A DNA stretch of 64,000 nt from Chloroflexi bacterium OHK40 (GCA_004367505.1 SFCB01000028.1:1-64000), one strand, 5' to 3'; positions 33,126 to 41,939 are shown, counted from the stretch's first letter. Notes: generated by a model from the letters alone, not told the origin. Numbers and translations: made by a program.

Positions 33126-33902
33126 ATGATCGAGTACACGACCGAGGGGCCGATCGGCTACCTGACGTTCAACAACCCGCCGGCCAACAGCTACGCGATC
33201 GAGTTCATGGAGGAGCTCGGCGAGCGGGTGCAACAGGTTGCCGCCGATGAGGGGGTGCGGGTCGTGATTGTGCGCAGCGCGCTTGAGCGCTTCTTCTCCG
33301 CCGGCGCCGACATCAAGGCCTTTACCAGCAACTCGCCTGAGCAGAATCTGGAGATGGTGCGCACCGCCCACGTCAGCCTGGGCTTGATCGCCCGCACCCC
33401 CAAGCTGTTTATCGCCCAGATCGGTGGCAACGCTCTCGGCGGCGGCCTGGAGATCGCCCTGGCCTGCGATCTGCGCTTTGCTGGCGAGGGCCAGTACGCG
33501 GTTGGGTTACCCGAGGCCACACTGGGCCTGCTCCCCGGCAATGGCGGTACCCAGCGCCTCCCGCGCCTGATCGGCGTGGCCAGGGCCCTCGACCTGATGG
33601 TCACCGGGCGCCGGCTCTCGCCGCGCGAGGCCTTCGAGCTCGGCATCTTCGACCGGCTCTTCCCGGTCGATGAGCTCGCGGCCCAGACCCGCGCCTACGC
33701 CGAGGCGATCGCCCACGGCGCCACCCGGGCGATCGGCGCGATCAAGCTGGCGGTGATGCAGGGCAAGGACAAGAGCCTGGAGGAGGGCCTTGCTCTGGAG
33801 CGCGAGCTGCTCGCCCCGCTCTTCCGTGGCGAAGAGGCCCGCGAGGGCTTCCAGGCCTTCGCCGAGAAGCGCAAGCCGGTCTACTACCGTCCCGCCGAGT
33901 AG
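33126..33902 (+). CDS. Enoyl-CoA hydratase/isomerase family protein
   Basis: 258 residues from ATG 33126 (GGAGAGGATG region upstream). Crotonase landmarks: FFSAGADIKAF and GNALGGGLEIALACDLRFA for the oxyanion hole, and GLPEATLGLLPGNGGTQRL carrying the catalytic Glu in the standard hydratase context. It is a likely beta-oxidation-type hydratase acting before the 3-hydroxyacyl-CoA dehydrogenase at 34539 (PaaF role). Confidence 0.92.
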   Translation: MIEYTTEGPIGYLTFNNPPANSYAIEFMEELGERVQQVAADEGVRVVIVRSALERFFSAGADIKAFTSNSPEQNLEMVRTAHVSLGLIARTPKLFIAQIGGNALGGGLEIALACDLRFAGEGQYAVGLPEATLGLLPGNGGTQRLPRLIGVARALDLMVTGRRLSPREAFELGIFDRLFPVDELAAQTRAYAEAIAHGATRAIGAIKLAVMQGKDKSLEEGLALERELLAPLFRGEEAREGFQAFAEKRKPVYYRPAE

Positions 33903-33936
33903 CCTCCATCGAATTGTACGAACGAAAGGTTCGCCG

Positions 33937-34524
33937 ATGTCGCCCCCCGCCCGCCAGCTAGCACTCCTCCGTAGCACCTACAAAGTCATGGGCCTCAGGG
34001 GGGTCGGCCAGCTCCCACTCCAGGAGGTCGCCGACGACGCCGGGGTCAGCAAGGCGCTCCTGCTCTATCACTTCAAGACCAGGGAGAGTCTGATCCTGGC
34101 CACCCTGGAGTGGGTCCTGGGCCGCGTCGCCCGCCGCATCCGCGACGAGATTGCCCACGTTCCCACCGCCGAGGCCAGGGTCGAGGCGATGATCGACACG
34201 ATCTTCATCCGGCCCGACCTCAACCGCCACTTCTACCTCGTTTACTGCGATCTGCTCAGCCACGCGGCTCGCCACGACGCCTTCAGTGCCCTGGCCAACA
34301 CCTTCCACGACACGGTGAACCAGATGTACGCCGACGTGGCCGCCCTCGGGATGCGCGAGGGCGTCTTTCCGCATCGTGATCCGGAGGTGGCCGCCGTGGC
34401 GGTGCGGGCCCTGATCGATGGTACGTTTTTGCAGTGGATTCTCGAGCGCGACTGGGAGGGCACCCACGCGCGCTACCGCGAGCAGTGTAAGCAGGCCATC
34501 CTGGCCTACCTGCGCAGCGGCTGA
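33937..34524 (+). CDS. TetR/AcrR family transcriptional regulator
   Basis: 195 residues. The N-terminal helix-turn-helix is LQEVADDAGVSKALLLYHFKTRESLILATLEW (about residues 27-58); the C-terminal ligand domain is helical. It lies inside the island and is the only regulator gene there, so it is the natural candidate to bind TGACTG-N6-CAGTCA at 18463 and 27474. The inducer would be a CoA thioester, as for PaaR-type regulators; this is inference. No copy of the operator precedes its own gene. ATG 33937 follows GAAAGG. Confidence 0.9.
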   Translation: MSPPARQLALLRSTYKVMGLRGVGQLPLQEVADDAGVSKALLLYHFKTRESLILATLEWVLGRVARRIRDEIAHVPTAEARVEAMIDTIFIRPDLNRHFYLVYCDLLSHAARHDAFSALANTFHDTVNQMYADVAALGMREGVFPHRDPEVAAVAVRALIDGTFLQWILERDWEGTHARYREQCKQAILAYLRSG

Positions 34525-34538
34525 CCTTGGAGGCACGA

Positions 34539-36083
34539 ATGCCCACCGAGCTGATCGCGGTGCTCGGCGCCGGGACGATGGGAAGCGGGGTGGCCCAGGC
34601 CGCTCTCGCCGCTGGCTATACCGTGGCGCTCTACGATGTCAGCCCGGCCGCCCTCGACCGTGCCCGCGAGCGGATCGCCGCTGGTCTGAGCAAGCAGGGC
34701 CACGCTGCCGCGGCCGATCACCTGCGCTGCGTGGCCGACCTGGCCGCGATCAGTGGTGCCGGGATCGTGGTCGAGGCCGCACCCGAACGCCTGGAGCTCA
34801 AGCAGGAGTTGCTGCGCCAGGCCGCCGAGCGCTGCCCGCCGCCGGCAGTCATCGCCAGCAATACTAGCTCACTGCCGATAGTCGCCCTCGCCGCTGCCTG
34901 TCCTGCCCCGTCGCGGGTGGCCGGGCTGCACTTCTTCAACCCGGTCCACCGCATGGCCCTGGTCGAGCTGATCCGTGCCCCACAGACCGATGCGGCGACC
35001 ATCGCCGTGCTGCGCCAGTTCGGTGAGCGCCTGGGCAAGACGGTCGTGCTCGCCCGCGACACGCCCGGCTTCATCGTCAACCGCGTCGCCCGGCCCTTCT
35101 ACGGTGAGGCCCTGCGGCTCCTCGGCGACGGCGCCGCCTCTGCCGCGACAATCGACGCGATCCTTGAGCGGGCCGGCCAGTTCCCCCTTGGCCCCTTCGC
35201 GCTGATGGATTTGATCGGGGTTGACATCAACTACGCGGTGACATGCTCGGTCTACGAGCAGCTGTTCCACGAGCCTCGTTTCCGGCCGCACCCAATCCAG
35301 CGCCAGCTGGTGCTGGAGGGCGCCCACGGCCGCAAGAGCGGGCGCGGTTTCTACGATTACCACGACGGTCGCACGCCCTCGCGTCCCGCCACGCCCCCGG
35401 CCCCCGGCATCAGTGGCGCGGTGATGCTCACCTCCGGTAGCTGGGCGTCCACCCTGGCCGGGCTCTGTGCGGCCGCCGGCCTGCGTATGCTCCCCCTCGT
35501 CGACAAGCCGCCGGACGATCTACGCGCCGCCATGGTCGTCGCCGGGCGCGACGAGGGCGCAGCCGAGCTGGTACACCACCTTGACCGCTCGCTCGGTCCG
35601 CGCGTCCCCATCCTGGCCCAGGCCGTTGACATCACTCTTGGCGAGCTCGCCCAGCACCTGCGCCACCCCGAGCGCCTCGTAGGCTTCGACGGACTGTTCA
35701 CCACCGGTGCGCTCACCCTGGCCGCCACGCCGATCCTGGCCGCCGCGCCTCGCGCCACAGCTGAAGAACTGGCGTGGGGGCTCGGCCTGGTTCCTCTCTG
35801 GGTCGCCGACACTCCGGCGCTGGTGGTACCGCGGGTGGTTGCCCAGCTGGCCAACGAGGCCGCCTTCGCCCTCGGCGAGGGTATCGCCGACCGTGAGGCG
35901 ATCGACACCGCCATGTGTCTGGGCACCAACCACCCGGTCGGCCCGCTCGCCCGCGCGGGGGCGCTGGGCTACGCCCGCGTCGCCGCCATCCTCGACCACC
36001 TCCGGGCCACCACCGGCGAGGAGCGCTACCGCGTCGCTCCGGCCCTTCGCCGCGCGGCTCAATTCGGCATCCTCACCCCCTGA
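34539..36083 (+). CDS. 3-hydroxyacyl-CoA dehydrogenase, PaaH-like
   Basis: 514 residues. N-terminal NAD domain with LGAGTMGSGVAQ, the SNTSSLPI segment and the LHFFNPVHRMALVEL stretch with the catalytic His, then RDTPGFIVNRVARPF opening the first C-terminal dimerisation domain, and a second, diverged C-terminal domain near residues 410-500 as in PaaH-type long forms. It should oxidise the 3-hydroxyacyl-CoA formed after ring opening. TTGGAGG precedes ATG 34539. No thiolase follows, so the last step must be encoded elsewhere. Confidence 0.92.
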   Translation: MPTELIAVLGAGTMGSGVAQAALAAGYTVALYDVSPAALDRARERIAAGLSKQGHAAAADHLRCVADLAAISGAGIVVEAAPERLELKQELLRQAAERCPPPAVIASNTSSLPIVALAAACPAPSRVAGLHFFNPVHRMALVELIRAPQTDAATIAVLRQFGERLGKTVVLARDTPGFIVNRVARPFYGEALRLLGDGAASAATIDAILERAGQFPLGPFALMDLIGVDINYAVTCSVYEQLFHEPRFRPHPIQRQLVLEGAHGRKSGRGFYDYHDGRTPSRPATPPAPGISGAVMLTSGSWASTLAGLCAAAGLRMLPLVDKPPDDLRAAMVVAGRDEGAAELVHHLDRSLGPRVPILAQAVDITLGELAQHLRHPERLVGFDGLFTTGALTLAATPILAAAPRATAEELAWGLGLVPLWVADTPALVVPRVVAQLANEAAFALGEGIADREAIDTAMCLGTNHPVGPLARAGALGYARVAAILDHLRATTGEERYRVAPALRRAAQFGILTP

Positions 36084-36321
36084 TCCGTACCGCTCTTCTC
36101 CCTGTCCGGCCAGCGTTACATCGAACCCGGATCGGGTGCAAGACGTTGGGTTGCGAAGGGGCCGTAGGCCCCTCGGCGCCGCCCTGCCAATGCGCATCAT
36201 CAAGCCGGACATGATAGAACACTCGGAACGGACCCACGGTATTCCTCCGTCGATGTTGATCCGATGGCAGCGGGTGTGGCGCCCAGGCCGGGCCTGATCA
36301 TCCTCTCGCCGGCCACCGCAT
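36084..36321. other. Convergent intergenic region with a dispersed repeat
   Basis: 238 bp between the 3-hydroxyacyl-CoA dehydrogenase (plus) and the MFS gene (minus). It contains a repeat shared with 55013-55043 (see 36133) and a 7-bp hairpin. No gene-like frame. Confidence 0.5.
36133..36173 (+). repeat. Dispersed repeat (27 of 31 bases shared with 55013) ending in a hairpin
   Basis: Positions 36133-36163 match 55013-55043 at 27 of 31 bases (core CGGGTGCA-n-GACGTTG). Here the repeat runs into a perfect hairpin AGGGGCC-GTA-GGCCCCT (36157-36173). Both copies are intergenic, near gene 3' ends. Confidence 0.65.
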
Positions 36322-37548
36322 CTACTGGCGCTGGTCGATGCCAACCTGCCGTAGATCGGGCCAGAGCCCCAGGGCTGCGGTGAGCAGCGCCCCGGTGGCA
36401 AGCAGCCCCCCGCCAAGGTACGGAGCGGGGGGACCGGCCAGGTCGAAGAGCAGGCCGGCGATGGCTGGCCCGAGCACGAGGGTGAGGCTGAGGAGTGCCT
36501 GCATACCACCCATCACGGCGCCCTGGCGTCCCTCGCCCGCCCGCCGGGAGACGAGGCTGGTCAGGGCGGGGATGGCCAGCCCTGTGCCGACTGCCAGGAG
36601 CCCCACAAGCGGGTAGAGCGCCCAGCCCGCCGGGGCGAGCGCGGTGAGGCCCAGGCACCCGGCCATGGTGGCCAGGCCGCCGAGCACCAGCAGCGGCTCG
36701 CCCAGAGCTGGTTGCAGGCGGCCGATCAGGAGCGCCTGGGTGAGTACCGCGCAAAGGCCCACAAACGCGAAGAAGACCCCGTTCTCCACGCTGTCCCAGC
36801 CGAAGCGCGCGTTGCTGTAGAGCGGAAAGTTGCTCTGCAGCCCGGCGAAGGCGAGATTCAGCAGCACGATCGCTAGCAGGAGTGGGCGCACGTCGCGCAC
36901 GGTGGCGGCCTGGACGATCGGCCCGAGCAGGTTCCCGGGCCGGAGGGGCTGGCGCGCGCGGCGTTCGACCGGGAGCGACTCCGGGAGTAGCAGCAGGCCA
37001 TAGATCCCGTTGAGCAACGCCAGGCCGGCGGCAAGGAGCGCCGGCACGCCGAGCCCGAAGCTGCTCAGCAGCCCGCCGGCGGCTGGCCCGAGCATGAGGC
37101 CCAGACCGAAGGCCGCGCCGATCAGGCCAAGACCCCGGGCGCGGTCCTCGGGCGGCGTGCTGTCGGCGATGTAGGCCTGGGCGGTGGGGATGCTGGCGCC
37201 CGCCGCGCCGCCGAGGGCCACGGCGAGGAAGATCAGCGGCAGCGAGCGGAGAGTCGCGGCTACGGCCAGCAGCGCGTAGGCGCCACCCGCTCCCAGCACG
37301 CAGCCCACCAGCACCGGGCGCCGGCCCACCCGGTCGGAGAGGGCGCCGAGCACCGGGGCGAGCACAAGCTGGGCCACGGCGTACAGTGAGCTGAGCAGGC
37401 CCACCAGCAGCGCGCTCTCGGAGCGCTCGCGCACCATAAACGGTAGCAGCGGCACGATCATGCCGTAGCCCAGCATGTCGAGAAAGACGCAGATGAAGAC
37501 GATCAGCAGCGGCGAGCTGCGGCGGAGGCGGGCAAACACGGCGCTCAC
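36322..37548 (-). CDS. MFS transporter (drug:H+ antiporter-like, Tet/Bcr type)
   Basis: 408 residues, about twelve membrane helices. LLIVFICVFLDMLGYGMIVPLLPF opens the protein, and the loop 2-3 motif reads LGALSDRVGRRPVLV, the classic MFS signature; motif C-like GLMLGPAAGGLL lies in helix 5. The start is GTG 37548, overlapping the stop of the acyltransferase gene upstream on the same strand (GTGA); the longer frame to 37701 is rejected. Substrate unknown. Pairing with an acyltransferase recalls lysolipid-handling pairs, though the sequence itself looks efflux-like. Confidence 0.9.
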   Translation of the reverse strand: MSAVFARLRRSSPLLIVFICVFLDMLGYGMIVPLLPFMVRERSESALLVGLLSSLYAVAQLVLAPVLGALSDRVGRRPVLVGCVLGAGGAYALLAVAATLRSLPLIFLAVALGGAAGASIPTAQAYIADSTPPEDRARGLGLIGAAFGLGLMLGPAAGGLLSSFGLGVPALLAAGLALLNGIYGLLLLPESLPVERRARQPLRPGNLLGPIVQAATVRDVRPLLLAIVLLNLAFAGLQSNFPLYSNARFGWDSVENGVFFAFVGLCAVLTQALLIGRLQPALGEPLLVLGGLATMAGCLGLTALAPAGWALYPLVGLLAVGTGLAIPALTSLVSRRAGEGRQGAVMGGMQALLSLTLVLGPAIAGLLFDLAGPPAPYLGGGLLATGALLTAALGLWPDLRQVGIDQRQ

Positions 37549-38501
37549 GGCCGCGCAACCTCGCGGATGAGCCTCCGGGCCTCGGCGGCCACCGCCACGC
37601 TCAGGGGGCCACCCGAGGCCACGATCGGTGTCCCAAGCTGGACCCGCACCACTGTGCGCCGCAGCCGGGGGACGGCCAGTTGCAGGATCGCGGCAAGCCA
37701 CTGCCGGTCGGCCGGGGTGCGGCGCAGGCGTAGCAGCGGGTGGCGCAGGGCCCCGGGGGCGAGCACCCCGCCGACGATCGCGGGCAGCACGGTCACCTTG
37801 TCCGCCAGGCGGGCCAGGGTGTCTACACTGGTCGACCAGTGCGCCACGCTCGCCGCAGCCCCGGGCAGGCGCAGCGGATCGGGCTCGATCCGGCCAGCCG
37901 GGAAGCTGAGCAGGGCCCCCCCGGAGCGCAGGTGGCGGGCGGCCATACGCAGAGCTGCCGTGCGGGCGGCGGGTGTTGTGCCCACCGGGATGAGGTGGGC
38001 GGCGATCCCGGGTAATGCCCTCAAGAAGGGCCGCGTGATTGCAAGCACCCGCAGGTCGTTGCGGGGGATAGCCGCAAAGAGCGCCGCTGCGTCGAGCAGG
38101 CCCGGGTGGTTCGCTACCACCAGCAGCGGGCCACGGGCTGGGGGTGGCGGGCCGCGCAGCTCGAGGCCCTGGCTCAGACGCCCGCAGATCCAGGCGCCCC
38201 CCGCCGCAAGGCCCTCAGCGGCGACCCGTGCGTCGAGCTCGAGCATCTGGCGCGCGAAGCGCCGGGCAGGCCAGCGGCAGGCCAGTTCGGCCAGGCTACG
38301 GAGTGGCACGCCGGGGCGCAGGCCGAAGGCGCTGAGCATATCGGCGATGTTCAGCCAGGTAAGGTCGGCCAGCGCGGCATCGCCCGGGGCCGCCTGAACC
38401 CGCGCTGGCGGCGCCGGGGCCAGCGTGGCGAGGTAAGGCATAATCGAGATGGGTGAGCCGGCCAGCAGTGCCAGACGGATGTGCGCGGAGACTCGTTCCA
38501 T
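37545..38501 (-). CDS. PlsC-like acyltransferase
   Basis: 318 residues. LLVVANHPGLLDAAAL supplies the H-x4-D catalytic motif and FPAGRIEPDP the substrate-binding motif (F-P-x-G) of glycerolipid acyltransferases. The ~110-residue N-terminal extension before the domain is not recognised. ATG 38501 has no visible Shine-Dalgarno; an internal ATG at 38441 is possible. Divergent from the ferredoxin-type gene and translationally coupled to the MFS gene. Confidence 0.82.
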   Translation of the reverse strand: MERVSAHIRLALLAGSPISIMPYLATLAPAPPARVQAAPGDAALADLTWLNIADMLSAFGLRPGVPLRSLAELACRWPARRFARQMLELDARVAAEGLAAGGAWICGRLSQGLELRGPPPPARGPLLVVANHPGLLDAAALFAAIPRNDLRVLAITRPFLRALPGIAAHLIPVGTTPAARTAALRMAARHLRSGGALLSFPAGRIEPDPLRLPGAAASVAHWSTSVDTLARLADKVTVLPAIVGGVLAPGALRHPLLRLRRTPADRQWLAAILQLAVPRLRRTVVRVQLGTPIVASGGPLSVAVAAEARRLIREVARP

Positions 38502-38529
38502 GATAGCACAGCGCGCGCCGGCCCTGTGT

Positions 38530-38535
38530 TACAAT
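38530..38535 (+). promoter_or_regulatory. -10-like TACAAT for the ferredoxin-type gene
   Basis: TACAAT lies 34 bases before ATG 38569, leaving room for a short leader with GAGGAG. I see no good -35 at 17 bases. Confidence 0.4.
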
Positions 38536-38568
38536 ATCTGGCGAACCCCCCTGCTGAGGAGCGCATGC

Positions 38569-39204
38569 ATGCCCACGGTGATCATCAATGATGTGGCGTA
38601 TGAGGCCAGGCTGGGCGAGCGGCTGCTAAATATCGCCCGTCGCAACGGGGCCCACATCGGCTTCGTCTGCGATGGGAACGGCATCTGCCAGACGTGCCAG
38701 TGCCGGGTGCTGGCAGGCGCCGGCCAGCTCAGCCCACCCAGCGAGGCCGAGCGGATCTGGATGCCTGAGCGCCGTCTTGCTGAGGGGCATCGCCTCGCCT
38801 GCCAGGCCGCGCTGCGCGGCCCTGGCCCGGTCGAGCTGATCACGAAGGCCGAGGAGTTGCGCCGTCAGACCCTCGATGTCGTCGCTCCGCCCCGTGATGC
38901 CGACAGGCGGGATTATCTCGAGCCCCTGCTCGACAATCTGGTGCGTATGAGCGTGGACCAGCTGGCCCGCTATCCCTGGAATGTGCTAGCCACCGTGGGC
39001 CGTGTGGGGGTGGGCCGCTTCCTCTTCCCCTGGCGCGACGTGGAGCGCTGGGCCGAGGACGGTGCCCTGGTTGCCCGCCGAATGGTCGCCGGCCCGCCTC
39101 GCGCCGCCGCCTTGCCTTCCCCCACCGACCCGCGTGAGGAGGCGGTGATCGAGGCCGCCCGCAGCCTGCGCCGTGCGCGTGCCGCTGCCCGCCGTTCCTC
39201 GTGA
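38569..39204 (+). CDS. [2Fe-2S] protein resembling chlorosome-envelope ferredoxins (CsmI/J/X type)
   Basis: 211 residues. The N-terminal plant/adrenodoxin-type ferredoxin domain places four Cys at 34, 40, 43 and 78 (C-x5-C-x2-C...C; CDGNGICQTC and RLACQA). The C-terminal ~110 residues (VELITKAEELRRQ onward, with LARYPWNVL and VGRFLFP) resemble, from memory, the membrane-facing half of the chlorosome envelope proteins CsmI, CsmJ and CsmX of green sulfur bacteria and a Chloroflexus relative. If right, it tunes redox-dependent energy transfer in chlorosomes. A plain 2Fe-2S electron carrier is the alternative. No other chlorosome gene is in view. GAGGAGCG precedes the ATG. Confidence 0.72.
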   Translation: MPTVIINDVAYEARLGERLLNIARRNGAHIGFVCDGNGICQTCQCRVLAGAGQLSPPSEAERIWMPERRLAEGHRLACQAALRGPGPVELITKAEELRRQTLDVVAPPRDADRRDYLEPLLDNLVRMSVDQLARYPWNVLATVGRVGVGRFLFPWRDVERWAEDGALVARRMVAGPPRAAALPSPTDPREEAVIEAARSLRRARAAARRSS

Positions 39205-39237
39205 GTATGGGCGCAACGCCCTTTTCAGGAGCCCGGC

Positions 39238-40272
39238 GTGAGCATTGAGCCCCTGCGCATGATCGTCGCCGGCGCCGGTGGAATGGGTCGCGCCTGGCTG
39301 CGTACCCTGGCCGCCGACCCGCGCTGGACGGTTGCGGCCCTGGTCGATACGTCGGCCGAGGCGCTCCACGCGGCTGGCGAGTCCTTCGCTGTGCCCGTAG
39401 AGCGCCGTTTCGCCAGTGCCGCCGAGGCGCTAGAGCGGGCGCCTGCCGATGCCATCCTCGTTGCTACAACGCCCGAGACCCACCACGCGATCATCGTGCC
39501 GGCCCTTGAGCGTGGCATGCCGGTGTTTAGCGAGAAGCCCCTCACCGCCACGCTCCCCGAGGCGGTAGCTGTGCTTGCCGCCGCTCGCCGCAGCCGCGCC
39601 CCCCTGATGGTTGGCCAGGGCCGCCGCTGGCTCCCCCACATCGTCGCCCTGCGCGAGGTGCTCCAGGGCGGCCTGATTGGCGAGCCCGGCTACCTCACCT
39701 GCCAGTTCCGCATCCCCTTCCGCTTCGGCGGCTGGCGCGATGCCATGCCCGAGGTGCTGCTGGAGGATATGGCCATCCACCATTTCGACGCCATACGCTT
39801 CGTCACCGGTCGCAACGGCGCCCGCGTCTTTGCCCACAGCTTCCGCCCCGCCTGGAGCTGGTTCCAGGGCAACGCCTGTGCTGGCGTCGAGTTGCTGCTG
39901 GAGGGTGGGTTGCCGGTGAGCTACTTCGGCAGCTGGGTGGCCCGTGGCCCCCGTAGCTCCTGGGACGGCGAGGTGATCGTGGCTGGCGCCGAGGGCGCCC
40001 TGCTGCTGCGCGACGATGAGAGCCTCTGGCATTACCCGGGCGAAAGCGAGACGCCCCGGCAGCTTGTGGTGCCCCCGCTGGAGCCGGTCGGGCTCGCCCG
40101 TGGCCTGGATTGCTTCACCCGCGCGGTGCGCGGTGAGGCCCCGCCCGACCCGGACGGTGAGGATAACATCCACAGCCTCGCTATCACCTCCGCCGCTGTT
40201 GCCTCCGCCCGCAGCGGCCTGCCCGTGGATGTCGCGGCCCACTTGCACGAGGCGGGATGGCGCCCGATCTAA
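39238..40272 (+). CDS. Gfo/Idh/MocA family oxidoreductase
   Basis: 344 residues from a GTG 3 bases after GGAGCCCGGC. The N-terminal Rossmann motif is VAGAGGMGRAWLRTL, followed by VATTPETHHAI and the family-defining SEKPLT with the catalytic Lys; the C-terminal domain has the LLEDMAIHHFDAIRFV segment with the expected His residues. Such enzymes oxidise sugars, inositols and related polyols with NAD(P). A sugar-isomerase-like gene follows after 142 bp. Confidence 0.92.
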   Translation: MSIEPLRMIVAGAGGMGRAWLRTLAADPRWTVAALVDTSAEALHAAGESFAVPVERRFASAAEALERAPADAILVATTPETHHAIIVPALERGMPVFSEKPLTATLPEAVAVLAAARRSRAPLMVGQGRRWLPHIVALREVLQGGLIGEPGYLTCQFRIPFRFGGWRDAMPEVLLEDMAIHHFDAIRFVTGRNGARVFAHSFRPAWSWFQGNACAGVELLLEGGLPVSYFGSWVARGPRSSWDGEVIVAGAEGALLLRDDESLWHYPGESETPRQLVVPPLEPVGLARGLDCFTRAVRGEAPPDPDGEDNIHSLAITSAAVASARSGLPVDVAAHLHEAGWRPI

Positions 40273-40414
40273 ACGGTGTCGAAAGCCCGGCTGTGGTACC
40301 ATCGCGCGTACGAACCAGCAACCAGGAATCTGGAGAACGGCAGGTGCAAGGCGTTCTGACGCGCCCCAGACCGCCGCAGATAGCTCGGCCTTTCCGAGAA
40401 GTGCTCTCATCCCT

Positions 40415-41230
40415 ATGCAGTTAGGCCTCTTCCACGAGATCCGCCCCGGCGACGACCTGCCCCGCCTGACCGATCAGGTGGCCGCTATGGGGTTCGCCTC
40501 GCTCCACGCCCACTTTCCCGCCGGCTGCGACGAGGCGCTGGCTCGCCGCCTGAGCCGTTCCTGTGCCGGCAGTGGTCTCGCCATCGCCGCCGTCTCTGGC
40601 TACGCCAATCCTCTGCGGCCCGACGAGGCCCCCATGGGCTTCACGCTGGCGCAACTCGCCAGCCTGATCGCGTTGCTCCCCCTGCTCGACACGCGCCGGG
40701 TGGTGAGCTGGAGTGGCACCTACGGCGCTGGCCTCTTCGACGATCACCCGGACAACCGCACTCCGGCGGCCTGGGAGGTGTTGCACCGCAGTGTGGACGA
40801 GCTCTTTCCGGTGCTGGAGGCCGCCGAGGCCGTGCTCGTGATCGAGCCGCTCTTCGCCCACGTCCTCGATGGCCCGGCGCGCCTCGTCCGCTTCTGCGAA
40901 GAGGCCAACTCGCCCTACCTGCGGGTGGTCCTCGACCCACCGAATATGCTGCCGCCCGACACCTGGGCTCGCCAGGCCGAGCTGATCGCCGCCGCGGTCG
41001 ATCTTCTCGCACCCTATGTCGGGCTCGTGCATCTTAAGGATATGCGGCTGCAGGACGGGCGGCTCGATCTGCCCGGGCCCGGCCAGGGCGTGCTCGACTA
41101 CCCGGCCTTCTTCGAGGCCCTGGCCCGCGCTGAGATCAGCGCCCCCGCGATCGTCGAGCATGTGACGCTTGCCCAGGCTCCTGCCGCCCGGCGCTTCGTA
41201 CTCGCTCAGGCGGCGGCTGCCCGCCTGTAG
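40415..41230 (+). CDS. Sugar phosphate isomerase/epimerase-type TIM barrel protein
   Basis: 271 residues from ATG 40415. Xylose-isomerase-like AP-endonuclease-2 fold: MQLGLFHEIRPGDDLPRLTDQVAAMGF at the start, VLVIEPL (metal Glu), VVLDPPNMLP (Asp), YVGLVHLKDMRL (His and Asp) and APAIVEH (Glu) trace the metal site. With the Gfo/Idh enzyme upstream it suggests turnover of an inositol or sugar acid. No good Shine-Dalgarno is visible before the ATG. Confidence 0.85.
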   Translation: MQLGLFHEIRPGDDLPRLTDQVAAMGFASLHAHFPAGCDEALARRLSRSCAGSGLAIAAVSGYANPLRPDEAPMGFTLAQLASLIALLPLLDTRRVVSWSGTYGAGLFDDHPDNRTPAAWEVLHRSVDELFPVLEAAEAVLVIEPLFAHVLDGPARLVRFCEEANSPYLRVVLDPPNMLPPDTWARQAELIAAAVDLLAPYVGLVHLKDMRLQDGRLDLPGPGQGVLDYPAFFEALARAEISAPAIVEHVTLAQAPAARRFVLAQAAAARL

Positions 41231-41264
41231 GCGTTTGCCCGGCGCCACGCCCACAGACATCCGC

Positions 41265-41939
41265 TCAGCGCCCCCGGTCGCCGCTGCGGGCCGCGTACAG
41301 GGTGAGGTAGCCGAGCAGCAGGAAGCAGGCGAAGAGCCCGCTGACACCCACCAGCCGGGGATAGGCCGCCGGGTCGCTGAGCAGGGCCACCAGCTCGGTC
41401 GCCAGCGACCGTGGGCTCGTTAGCACGTCCCAGGAGTTCCAACGCAGGAATCGCCCCATATAGATCCCCAGGCCGCTCAGGCCCACGCAGCTGAGCACGA
41501 AGCCCCAGGCCACGGCAGAGCCGAGCCGCGCCCGCACCAGTTCCTGCATCACGTGGAGTGAAGCCACCCCCAGCAGGCAGCCCGACCAGGCAAAGGCCAG
41601 TAGGGTGCCAACGTCGTACCACCACACAAAGCCCATGCGTGGCAGATGGACGAAGTCGGTCATGATGTATGGCGCGTTCGGCAGGAACAGCAGCCAGACG
41701 GCTCCCGCGATCAGCGTGCCGGCCCCGATGCGGGTGCGCCCCACGGTCCAGTGCTCGGCGTAGAGGGCGGCGATGTAGGGTACCCAGGCCAGAAAGAGGT
41801 TCCAGAGTAAAAAGCGGAAGCCTCCGGCGCCCATTGCCTCGCGGGCGAAGAGCAGCACCACGGCCAGGGCACTGGCGGCGAGGCTGGGGTAGAAGAGACG
41901 GGTGGCGAGGTGGCGGTGAGCCCTGGCGAGGGGAAACAT
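41265..41939 (-). CDS. DUF1361-like membrane protein
   Basis: 224 residues with about six to seven membrane helices. FLLWNLFLAWVPYIAALY and LFLPNAPYIMTDFVHL are the two conserved blocks of the DUF1361 family. Function unknown. GGAGG precedes ATG 41939. Divergent from the VanZ-like gene. Confidence 0.85.
   Translation of the reverse strand: MFPLARAHRHLATRLFYPSLAASALAVVLLFAREAMGAGGFRFLLWNLFLAWVPYIAALYAEHWTVGRTRIGAGTLIAGAVWLLFLPNAPYIMTDFVHLPRMGFVWWYDVGTLLAFAWSGCLLGVASLHVMQELVRARLGSAVAWGFVLSCVGLSGLGIYMGRFLRWNSWDVLTSPRSLATELVALLSDPAAYPRLVGVSGLFACFLLLGYLTLYAARSGDRGR

Noticed and set aside
33903-33936. Autoregulatory operator before the TetR gene
   Set aside because: A short CGAAC/GTTCG repeat is present around the Shine-Dalgarno, but it does not match TGACTG-N6-CAGTCA.
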